From: Pseudomonas mangrovi
GTDB lineage: Bacteria; Pseudomonadota; Gammaproteobacteria; Pseudomonadales; Pseudomonadaceae
DNA length: 64,000 nt
Direction of reading: 5' to 3'
Assembly: GCF_003052585.1 (NCBI RefSeq)
Contig: NZ_QASN01000020.1
Coordinates: 718,501-782,500, forward strand
This document shows positions 27,011 through 34,900 of this stretch, piece after piece. The notes below the pieces were generated by a model, which saw only the letters and a list, made by a program, of their open reading frames with translations, did not search any database and was not told the DNA's origin. The stretch's first letter is position 1. Each line of letters opens with the position of its first letter. Position numbers and translations under genes: made by a program.

Positions 27011-27037
27011 TGTAGTAGTTTCTGAAAAGTCACTACA
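27011..27037 (+). promoter_or_regulatory. Inverted repeat upstream of aceA (operator candidate)
   Basis: TGTAGT and ACTACA form an inverted repeat with a 15-base spacer, ending seven bases before a promoter candidate. aceA in Pseudomonas is known to be controlled by the RpiR-family regulator RccR, whose sites have TGTAGT/ACTACA-like arms; the assignment here is inferred from that resemblance. The repeat shares its arm with the palindrome at the icd promoter (19053-19069). Confidence 0.5.
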
Positions 27038-27043
27038 AAGCGT

Positions 27044-27072
27044 TTGACGTATGCGCCCGCCGAAGGCATCAT
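27044..27072 (+). promoter_or_regulatory. Possible aceA promoter
   Basis: TTGACG (27044-27049) and CATCAT (27067-27072) are 17 bases apart and sit directly downstream of the inverted repeat at 27011-27037. If used, it gives a leader of about 390 bases before aceA. No closer promoter was obvious. Confidence 0.4.
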
Positions 27073-27467
27073 TGCGCCGCTCCCGCTAATCAGAGGTCCG
27101 ATGAGGATCTCCGGAAAGAGTAACCGGCACACCCCGGGACAATCGATCCGTGTCAAGACGGCCCACAAAGCGGCTTGACGAGGTTGCGACTGGAACGAAG
27201 TTGTCCTGAGGGACGGGGAAGCGCTTTATCGCAACAGTCGGCCTCCGTGTTCGACCGCTGCAGCAGGATCACAGAGTTGATCGCGCCGCTGCGAAGCCAA
27301 GGCTTCGAGTTGGCAACTGCCACGCTGACACCCTCCCCCTCCGAGATGACTCTCGTTCTGGTCAAGATTTCGACATTCTGCGGTGAGCCGCCCGCAATAA
27401 CCTTGGTAACAGGTTTTGAGTGGGGGAAGTCGGTGCTCAACCCAACCCATACATTGAAGGATTGACC
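27073..27467 (+). other. Long leader region upstream of aceA, no supported gene
   Basis: About 395 bases separate the promoter candidate from aceA. Open frames run through on both strands (for example 27175-27465 plus), but none has a ribosome site, a recognisable product or protein-like composition. The region holds GAAGCCAAGGCTTC (27294-27307), a 14-base perfect palindrome. It is best described as a possible 5' untranslated region or as unassigned intergenic DNA. Confidence 0.5.
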
Positions 27468-29063
27468 ATGTCCGCATATCAAGACGACATCAAGGCCGTT
27501 GCCGCCCTGAAAGAAAAATTCGGCAGCAGCTGGAGCGCTATCAACCCGGAGTCCGTGGCCCGCATGCGCGCCCAGAACCGCTTCAAGACCGGTCTGGAAA
27601 TCGCCCAGTACACCGCCGACATCATGCGCAAGGACATGGCCGAGTACGACGCCGACTCGTCCGTCTACACCCAGTCGCTGGGTTGCTGGCACGGCTTCAT
27701 CGGTCAGCAGAAGCTGATCTCGATCAAGAAGCACCTCAAGACCACCAACAAGCGCTACCTCTACCTGTCGGGCTGGATGGTTGCCGCCCTGCGTTCCGAC
27801 TTCGGCCCGCTGCCGGACCAGTCGATGCACGAGAAGACTGCCGTCTCCGACCTGATCGAAGAGCTGTACACCTTCCTGCGTCAGGCTGACAGCCGCGAAC
27901 TGGACCTGCTGTTCACCGCCCTGGACGCCGCTCGCGAAGCCGGCGACAGCGCCAAGGCTGCCGAGATCCAGAACCAGATCGACAACTACGAAACCCACAT
28001 CGTCCCGATCATCGCCGACATCGACGCTGGCTTCGGTAACCCGGAAGCCACCTACCTGCTGGCCAAGCGCATGATCGAAGCGGGTGCTTGCTGCATCCAG
28101 ATCGAAAACCAGGTATCCGACGAGAAGCAGTGCGGCCACCAGGACGGTAAAGTGACCGTTCCGCATGCCGACTTCCTCGCCAAGATCGCTGCCGTTCGCT
28201 ACGCCTTCCTCGAGCTGGGCATCGACAACGGCGTGATCGTTGCTCGTACCGACTCCCTGGGTGCCGGCCTGACCAAGCAGATCGCCGTGACCAAGGAGCC
28301 GGGCGACCTGGGCGACCTGTACAACTCCTTCCTGGATTGCGAAGAAGTTTCCGAAGCCGCACTGGGCAACGGCGACGTCGTCATCAAGCGCGAAGGCAAG
28401 CTGCTGCGTCCCAAGCGTCTGCCGTCCAACCTGTTCCAGTTCCGTGCTGGCACCGGTGAAGCGCGCTGCGTACTGGACTGCATCACTTCGCTGCAGAACG
28501 GCGCCGACCTGCTGTGGATCGAGACCGAGAAGCCGCACGTTGGTCAGATCGCTGCCATGGTCAACGAAATCCGCAAGACCATCCCGGACGCCAAGCTGGT
28601 CTACAACAACAGCCCGTCCTTCAACTGGACCCTGAACTTCCGCCAGCAGGTGTTCGACGCCATGGTTGCCGAAGGCAAGGACGTTTCCGCCTACGATCGC
28701 GCCAAGCTGATGAGCGTCGAGTACGACGAGACCGAACTGGCCCAGATTGCCGACGAGAAGATCCGTACCTTCCAGCGCGACGGTTCGGCCCACGCCGGCA
28801 TCTTCCACCACCTGATCACCCTGCCGACCTACCACACTGCCGCGCTGTCCACCGACAACCTGGCCAAGGGCTACTTCGCCGACCAGGGCATGCTGGCCTA
28901 CGTGAAGGGCGTTCAGCGTCAGGAACTGCGTCAGGGTATCGCCTGCGTCAAGCACCAGAACATGGCTGGCTCTGACATCGGCGACAACCACAAGGAGTAC
29001 TTCGCTGGCGAAGCTGCTCTGAAGGCAAGCGGTAAAGACAACACCATGAACCAGTTCCACTAA
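27468..29063 (+). CDS. aceA: Isocitrate lyase (long 531-residue type)
   Basis: A 531-residue glyoxylate-shunt enzyme that cleaves isocitrate to glyoxylate and succinate, needed for growth on acetate and fatty acids. It has the Pseudomonas/eukaryote-like longer form; E. coli AceA is 434 residues. The active-site cysteine is Cys222 in KQCGHQ (residues 220-225), where the classical motif is K(K/R)CGH. Other conserved stretches are SGWMVAALRSDFG and IADIDAGFGNPEATYLL. The start at 27468 (MSAYQDDIKAVAAL) has GAAGGA upstream. Codon use is strongly biased to preferred codons, as for a highly expressed gene. It stands alone, with an operator candidate upstream and a strong terminator after it. Confidence 0.97.
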   Translation: MSAYQDDIKAVAALKEKFGSSWSAINPESVARMRAQNRFKTGLEIAQYTADIMRKDMAEYDADSSVYTQSLGCWHGFIGQQKLISIKKHLKTTNKRYLYLSGWMVAALRSDFGPLPDQSMHEKTAVSDLIEELYTFLRQADSRELDLLFTALDAAREAGDSAKAAEIQNQIDNYETHIVPIIADIDAGFGNPEATYLLAKRMIEAGACCIQIENQVSDEKQCGHQDGKVTVPHADFLAKIAAVRYAFLELGIDNGVIVARTDSLGAGLTKQIAVTKEPGDLGDLYNSFLDCEEVSEAALGNGDVVIKREGKLLRPKRLPSNLFQFRAGTGEARCVLDCITSLQNGADLLWIETEKPHVGQIAAMVNEIRKTIPDAKLVYNNSPSFNWTLNFRQQVFDAMVAEGKDVSAYDRAKLMSVEYDETELAQIADEKIRTFQRDGSAHAGIFHHLITLPTYHTAALSTDNLAKGYFADQGMLAYVKGVQRQELRQGIACVKHQNMAGSDIGDNHKEYFAGEAALKASGKDNTMNQFH

Positions 29064-29098
29064 GAACTGCTCAATCAGGCTTCGGCCTGAGGTGTAAG

Positions 29099-29130
29099 AA
29101 AAAAGGCGAGCTTGAAAGCTCGCCTTTTTT
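29099..29130. terminator. Terminator after aceA (first of a near-identical pair)
   Basis: AAAAAAGGCGAGCTT, a three-base loop and AAGCTCGCCTTTTTT form a strong symmetrical hairpin 35 bases after aceA. A smaller hairpin TCAGGC-TTCG-GCCTGA (29075-29090) precedes it. A divergent copy of the whole block recurs at 29312-29361. Confidence 0.92.
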
Positions 29131-29168
29131 CGTTTCCGGAGCAGCTCCGCTTACTGCGTCAGTCGTAG

Positions 29169-29199
29169 GGCGGATTAGCCGCTTGCGGCGTAATCCGCC
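29169..29199. repeat. Palindromic extragenic repeat
   Basis: GGCGGATTA, GCCGC, TT, GCGGC, G and TAATCCGCC in order make an almost perfect 31-base palindrome with one bulge, preceded by CGTAGG. This is the form of dispersed extragenic palindromes found in Pseudomonas genomes. It lies between the two terminators after aceA. Confidence 0.65.
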
Positions 29200-29277
29200 A
29201 CGGACAGCGAAGCAGGCGGCCCGGCAAGCAGATGGAAAAAAGTCTTCACCCCAACCACCTGGGCCGCAACAGGCACC

Positions 29278-29308
29278 GGCGCAATGCGCTGCGCTTATTG
29301 CACCCTAC
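29278..29308. repeat. Intergenic repeat, second copy of the element at 3769
   Basis: GGC followed by GCAATGCGCTGCGCTTATT and a CACCCTA end repeats the element at 3769-3800 with two or three mismatches in the tail. With the palindrome at 29169-29199 it may form the two ends of one composite repeat of about 140 bases. Confidence 0.6.
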
Positions 29309-29333
29309 AAAGCTTGCGCCTGAGGCGCAAAGA

Positions 29334-29361
29334 AAAAGGCGAGCTTGCGCTCGCCTTTTTT
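29334..29361. terminator. Second terminator, facing the receiver-kinase gene
   Basis: GGCGAGC-TTGC-GCTCGCC is flanked by AAAAA and TTTTTT, 17 bases beyond the stop of the minus-strand receiver-kinase gene (29378). It serves that gene and backs up the aceA terminator. A TTGCGCC-TGA-GGCGCAA hairpin (29314-29330) precedes it. Confidence 0.88.
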
Positions 29362-29377
29362 ATTTTCGGCCAGGCAC

Positions 29378-30577
29378 TCAGCCCGCGCCCGCAGGCGCCA
29401 GTGGCAGGCACACGCTGAATTTCGCGCCCTCCCCGACCTCACTCCACAGCTCGATCCGACCGCCATGGGCGCGCACGATTTCCTCGGCGATATACAACCC
29501 AAGGCCGAGGCCGGCTACCTGCTCGCTGCCCGCCGCCCGCTCGAACTGCATGAAGATCCGCTCGCGGTCTTCGGCGCTGATCCCCACGCCATGATCACGC
29601 ACCGAGAAATGCGCGCCCTTGTCATCCGCCCATACCGCGATCTGCACCGGACTGCCAGCCCCATAGCGCAGTGCGTTGGTCATGAAGTTGGCCAGTACCT
29701 GCTCGATGCGAAACTCGTCCCAGACACCCTCGACCGGCCCGCTGGCCTCCAGCTGCAGTGGCGAGCCCGCGGCATTGAACTGGGCAGCAAAGTTCTCCAC
29801 CTGGGCCCGTACCATTTCCGCCAGATCAAAACGCACCGGTCGGATCGATAGCTTTCCGGTACGAATCCGCGAGATGTCGAGCATGTCCTCGATCAGCCTG
29901 ATCAGTCGCATGATCTGGCGCTCGTCACGTTCGAACATGGGACCGAGCCGGTCCATGCCGAAGGCCTCGGCGTTGCCCTTGCGCAGTTGCAGCTGGCGCA
30001 GCTGGGTTTCCAGGATCAATCCGTTCAGCGGCGTGCGCAGCTCGTGGGAGACGATCGACATGAAGTCGTCGCGCATGCGTACCGCACGCTGCAGCTCGCG
30101 CTGGGTGGAACGCAGTTCGCTGAGCAGCGTCTCCTGTTCCTGGCGCGCGGTTTCCAGCGCGGCCAGCTGGCGCTGCAGGGCCCTGCGCTGACGGTACAGA
30201 TCGACGAAGACATTGACCTTGGACTTGACCTCGTGCACATCCAGCGGCTTGTGCAGGAAATCCACCGCACCATGCTCGTAGCCCTTGAACGCGTAGTTCA
30301 GCTCGCGCCCGGCGGCGCTGACCAGAATGATCGGGATGTCCTTGGTCTTCTCGGTACCGCGCATCAGCTCGGCCAGCTCGAAGCCATCCATGCCGGGCAT
30401 CTGCACATCGAGGATGGCCAGGGCGAATTCGTGATCGAGCAGCAGCTCCAGGGCCTGCTCGGCGGAACCGGCCTGGAATACCCGACGGTCCTTGCCGGCC
30501 ACCAGGGCATCGAGTGCCAGCAGGTTCTCCGGCAGGTCATCGACGATCAGCAGCTTGGCTTCGATATTACTCAGCAT
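29378..30577 (-). CDS. Receiver-histidine kinase protein (REC then HisKA-HATPase)
   Basis: A 399-residue cytoplasmic signalling protein with reversed domain order: a receiver domain first (residues 5-125; phospho-acceptor Asp57 in AILDVQMPGMDG, conserved Lys in FLHKPLD), then a coiled coil (about 128-168) and a kinase (His178 in SIVSHELRTPLNG; ATP-binding N box FMTNALRYG, G boxes DHGVGIS and GLGLGLYIAEEI). No membrane segment. It is last in the minus-strand operon after the hybrid kinase, CheR and CheB, and its start overlaps cheB by 11 bases. It could receive phosphate from the hybrid kinase and pass a signal on; the output is unknown. Confidence 0.88.
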   Translation of the reverse strand: MLSNIEAKLLIVDDLPENLLALDALVAGKDRRVFQAGSAEQALELLLDHEFALAILDVQMPGMDGFELAELMRGTEKTKDIPIILVSAAGRELNYAFKGYEHGAVDFLHKPLDVHEVKSKVNVFVDLYRQRRALQRQLAALETARQEQETLLSELRSTQRELQRAVRMRDDFMSIVSHELRTPLNGLILETQLRQLQLRKGNAEAFGMDRLGPMFERDERQIMRLIRLIEDMLDISRIRTGKLSIRPVRFDLAEMVRAQVENFAAQFNAAGSPLQLEASGPVEGVWDEFRIEQVLANFMTNALRYGAGSPVQIAVWADDKGAHFSVRDHGVGISAEDRERIFMQFERAAGSEQVAGLGLGLYIAEEIVRAHGGRIELWSEVGEGAKFSVCLPLAPAGAG

Positions 30578-31154
30578 GTACTTCTTCCAGACGGAGTATC
30601 AGTTCAGCCATGTCCCGCAGGCGCAGCACATGGTCAGGAGAAAAACGCTGCAGGGCCGCCAGCGGCATGCAGGCAACGGCCGCTTCGGCGGGCTCCTGCA
30701 CCAGCGTCAGACCGCCGTACTGGGCAATCTGCTCCAGCCCGGCGGAGCCATCTTCGTTGGCTCCCGTGAGCAAGACACCGATCAGTTTCGGACCGTAGGC
30801 GTGGGCAGCGGATTCAAACAGCAGATCGATCGAGGGTCGGGAGAAGTTCACCGGTGCCTCACTGCTCAAGGAGAAGCTGCGGTCGTTTTCGATCGACAGG
30901 TGATAGCCGGGCGCCGCGACATACAGGACACCAGGCTGCACCGGCGCCTTGTCCTCGGCTTCCCTGACCGGACGCTTCAGGCGCGCGGCAAGTATTTCGG
31001 CCAATTGGCTCTGCGCCTTCTCCGGCAGATGTTGCACGGCAATCAGCGGCAAACGGCAGCCGCCGCTGTCGAGGGCGCCGAACAGGTACAGCAGCGCCTC
31101 GACGCCCCCGGCGGAAGCGCCCAGCACCACTGCTTCGTAGGCCTGGCGCGTCAT
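30567..31154 (-). CDS. CheB-type protein-glutamate methylesterase without receiver domain
   Basis: A 195-residue CheB catalytic domain. The active triad is visible as Ser14 (VVLGASAGGVEAL), His42 (AVQHLPE) and Asp135 (GVLLTGANEDGSAGL). Classical CheB has an N-terminal receiver of about 130 residues that controls activity; it is absent, so activity must be controlled otherwise, perhaps by the separate receiver proteins encoded beside it. The start overlaps the cheR stop by four bases and the end overlaps the receiver-kinase gene. No chemoreceptor, CheA or CheW gene is present in the window, so chemotaxis proper is not implied. Confidence 0.9.
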   Translation of the reverse strand: MTRQAYEAVVLGASAGGVEALLYLFGALDSGGCRLPLIAVQHLPEKAQSQLAEILAARLKRPVREAEDKAPVQPGVLYVAAPGYHLSIENDRSFSLSSEAPVNFSRPSIDLLFESAAHAYGPKLIGVLLTGANEDGSAGLEQIAQYGGLTLVQEPAEAAVACMPLAALQRFSPDHVLRLRDMAELILRLEEVHAE

Positions 31155-31969
31155 AGCTTGCGAAAGACCTTTTCATCTCGCAGCAAGGTCTCGAACTGCT
31201 TCCCATAGCTGGAAAAGTTGAGACTCTCCTTGCTGCCAAGACCGAGGAAACCGCGATGGCAGAGCGACTCGTGAAACAGGCCCAGGGCGCGATTCTGCAG
31301 CTGCTTGTTGAAATAGATCAGGACATTGCGACAGGAAATCAGCTGGGTTTCGGCGAACACGCTGTCGGTCGCCAGGCTGTGGTCGGCGAAAGTCAGGTGA
31401 TCACGCAGCGACTTGTCGAACAGCGCACCATCGTAGGCCGCGGTGTAATAGTCGGAGAACGTCGAGGCGCCGCCCGCGGCCTGGTAGCTGCGAGTGAAGC
31501 CGCTGATCTGCGTCAGCGGGTAGATACCCTTGCGCGCGCGCTCCAGCGACAGCGGATTGATATCGGTGGCGTAGATCATGCTGCGTTCCAGCAGTCCCTC
31601 CTCACGCAGGAGGATCGCCATCGAATAGGCCTCCTCGCCGGTGCTGCAGCCGGCCACCCAGATCTTCAATGACGGATAGGTGCGCAAAAGCGGTATCACA
31701 TGCTGGCGCAGCCCACGGAAATACTCCGGATCACGAAACATCTCGCTGACCGGGATCGTCAGGTACTGCAGCAACTGCATGAACCCAGCCGGATCATGTA
31801 GCACCCGCGCCTGCAGTTCGGAGATGGAAGCACACTCCAGTTGGCGCAGCGCCTGTTGCACGCGCCGGCGCAGCGATGCCAGGGAGTACTCGCGGAAGTC
31901 GTAGTCGTACTTCAGGAAGATCGCTTCCAGCAGCAGACGCAGCTCGATCTCCGCAGTGCGTTCAGGCAT
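31151..31969 (-). CDS. CheR-type protein-glutamate methyltransferase
   Basis: A 272-residue SAM-dependent methyltransferase of the CheR family. The N-terminal helical domain (residues 1-85, with FLKYDYDFREYSLASLRRRVQ as its recognisable part) precedes the catalytic domain with the SAM motif KIWVAGCSTGEEAYSMAILL and the acidic loop YATDINPLSLERARKGIY. The segment SCRNVLIYFNKQLQNRAL is also standard. No pentapeptide-tether beta-subdomain insert stands out. ATG follows the hybrid-kinase stop with no spacing (TGAATG). It probably methylates glutamates in a partner encoded here rather than a classical receptor, which is inference. Confidence 0.9.
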   Translation of the reverse strand: MPERTAEIELRLLLEAIFLKYDYDFREYSLASLRRRVQQALRQLECASISELQARVLHDPAGFMQLLQYLTIPVSEMFRDPEYFRGLRQHVIPLLRTYPSLKIWVAGCSTGEEAYSMAILLREEGLLERSMIYATDINPLSLERARKGIYPLTQISGFTRSYQAAGGASTFSDYYTAAYDGALFDKSLRDHLTFADHSLATDSVFAETQLISCRNVLIYFNKQLQNRALGLFHESLCHRGFLGLGSKESLNFSSYGKQFETLLRDEKVFRKL

Positions 31970-34900
31970 TCAGATCCGCTCCAGCTTGGGCATCCAGACC
32001 CGGATCAGCGAGAACAGGCGGGTCAGATCGATCGGCTTGGCCAGGTAGTCGTTGGCACCCGCCTGACGGCAGCGCTCCTGATCGTCCTTCATCGCCTTGG
32101 CAGTGACCGCAATGATCGGCAGACGCTCCCAGCGCGGGTCCAGGCGGATGCGTCGGGTCGCCTCGTAGCCGTCCATCTCCGGCATCATCACGTCCATCAG
32201 CACCAGATCGATATCCTCGATCTGCTCCAGACGCTCCAGCGCTTCGCGACCGTTGCGCGCCACCTCGACACGGGCACCCTTCTGCTCCAGCGCGCTGGTA
32301 AGGGCGAAAATGTTGCGCACGTCGTCATCCACCAGCAGGATGCGCCGGTCCTCCAGTACCTTGTCGCGGTTGCGCGCGCTGCGCAGCATGTCCTGACGCT
32401 CGCCGGACAGCTTGGACTCGACCTTGTGCAGGAACAGGGTGACCTCGTCGAGCAGGCGCTCTGGCGAACGCGCGCCCTTGATGATGATCGAGCGCGAGTA
32501 CTTCATCAGCTCGGCTTCCTCGTCGCGGGTGAGGTTACGCCCGGTGTAGACGATCACCGGCGGGAAGGAGCAGATGTCCTCGCTGGCCATGCGCTCCAGC
32601 AGTTCGTTGCCCTGCATGTCGGGCAGCTTGAGATCGATGATCATGCAGTCGAAGATCGTCTCGCGCAGTTGCGCCAGCGCCTCGCCCGCCGTCGCCACCG
32701 CGCTGATCTCGACATCCTCGTCGTCGATCAGGTGGACGATGCTTTCGCGCTGGCGAGCGTCATCTTCCACCAGCAGGACGCGCTTGACCTTCTGGCTGAG
32801 CTTGGCCTCCAGGCGCGCGAACACATCCTTGAGCTGCTCGCGGCTGGTCGGCTTGAGCGCATAGCCGATGGCGCCCATGTGCAGCGCCGCCTCCATGCGG
32901 TCCTCGACCGAGATCACGTGCACCGGGATGTGCCGGCAGCGTGGGTTCTCCTTGAGCTGTTGCAACACGGTAAGGCCGGAGTGGTCGGGCAACTGCATGT
33001 CGAGCAGGATCGCCGCCGGCAAATGGCTGTTCGCCAATGCCAGACCATCATCCGCACCATGCGCCACCAGGCAGTTGTATTCCAGCTCGTGGGCCAGGTC
33101 ATAGAGGATCTGCGCAAAGCGCGGCTCGTCCTCGATCACCAGCACCGTCTTGCCGCTGAACGGTTTGTTTTCGCGGTCATCGGCAAAACGCGGTATCGAC
33201 CAGGCATCGCCTACCGGCTCGCTCGGCAGCATAGCCGGCAGCGGCAGGGTCGCCGGCTGCGTGGCAGCCGCGCTACGCGGCGCCGGCTGGTCCCGTTCGA
33301 CATACTGCGTGGGAATCACCAGGGTGAAGCAGCTGCCTTCGCCCGGCACGCTGCTGACGGAAATGGTGCCGCCCAGCAGGTGCGCCAGATCGCGCGAGAT
33401 GGACAGCCCCAGGCCCGTGCCGCCGAACTTGCGGTTGGTCGTGCCATCCGCCTGGCAGAAGGCATCGAAGATGACCTCCTGCTGACTGGGGTGGATGCCG
33501 ATGCCGGTATCGCGAACCTCGAAGCGCACACCTTGCGGATCCGCAGCGACACCCAGGCTCACCTCGCCGCGCTCGGTGAACTTGATGGCGTTGGCCAGCA
33601 GGTTCTTCAGAATCTGCTCGATACGCTGACGGTCGGTATACAGCTTGCGCGGCGCATCCATGGCGATGTCGATGCTGAACTGCAGCGACTTGTCCTGCGC
33701 CAGCGGCTCGAACACCCCCTGCAACGATTCGACCAGCCGATCCACCCGGGTATTTTCCGGACGCAGTTCCAGCTTGCCCGCTTCCACCTTGGAGATATCG
33801 AGAATGTCGTTGATCAGGTTGAGCAGGTCGTTGCCGGCGGCATAGATCGATTCGGCAAAGCGCACCTGCTCGGCACTGAGGTTCTGCTGCGGGTTTTCCG
33901 ACAGCAGCTTGGCCAGAATCAGCGAGCTGTTCAGCGGCGTGCGCAGCTCATGCGACATGTTGGCCAGGAACTCGGATTTGTAGCGACTGGCCCGCTGCAG
34001 CTCCTCGGCGCGCTGTTCAAGCAGCACGCGTACCTCGCCCAGGGCGGTATTTTTCTCGTCGAGCGCATCGCGCTGCTCGGCCAGCTGGACGTTGGTCTGT
34101 TCCAGTTCCGCCTGCTGCGCCTCCAGGTGTGCCTGGGACTCCTTGAGAATTCGTGACTGTTCCTCCAACGCCTCGTTGGAGCTGCGCAACTCTTCCTGCT
34201 GCACCTGCAGCTCTTCGTTGAGCTGCTGGGTTTCGGCCAGCACTTCCTGCAGGCGCTGGCGGAACAGGGCCGACTCCAGCGCCATGCCGAGGTTGCCGGC
34301 GAGCAACTCGAGCAGAGCCCGGTCTCGCTCCTGCAGCGGACGCAGAAAACCCAGTTCGAGCACACCGTTGACCCGCCGCTCGCTGCGCGTCGGCACCAGC
34401 AGCACCGACTGCGCGGCGCCCTCCCCGAGGCCGGAACTGACTTTCAGGTAGCCCGCCGGCAGACCCTGCAATTCGATGCTGCGCTGTTCGCGGGCGGCCT
34501 GACCGACCAGCCCCTCGTCCACCTGCAGCTGCTGGTTGAGCGCATCGGCTGCGCGCGTCAGCCCGTAGCCGGCAATTCGCCGCAGGCTGCCGCCCACCTC
34601 GCGCAGATAGAGCGCACCGACGGAGAAGCCGAGATAGCCGGCCAGATAATCGAGGGATTTGCGACCAATCTCCGACAGCTCCAGCTCGCCGATGACCTGC
34701 TCGGCCAGTTCGGTCTGACCGGTGCGCAACCAGGCCTGCTCTTGCAGCTCCTCGGCATGCTCGGTCTGCCGCGCCATCGCCTGGTTGTAGGTATTCGACA
34801 GACGCTGCAACTCGCGGCGACCGAGAAACGCCAGCAACAGACTGAAGCCCAGGCTGAACGCCAGATAGAGGCCGATAACGAGCGTGGTCAGCCGATTGGC

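Noticed and set aside
27175..27465. A 96-codon plus frame in the aceA leader
   Set aside because: It has no ribosome site and no protein-like pattern and ends directly before the aceA start; treated as leader.
27153..29060. A 635-codon minus-strand frame opposite aceA
   Set aside because: aceA has strong codon bias that leaves the reverse strand free of stops; the antisense product has no family features.
31841..34156. A 771-codon plus-strand frame opposite the hybrid kinase
   Set aside because: No domain or signal is visible; it mirrors the codon periodicity of the kinase gene.
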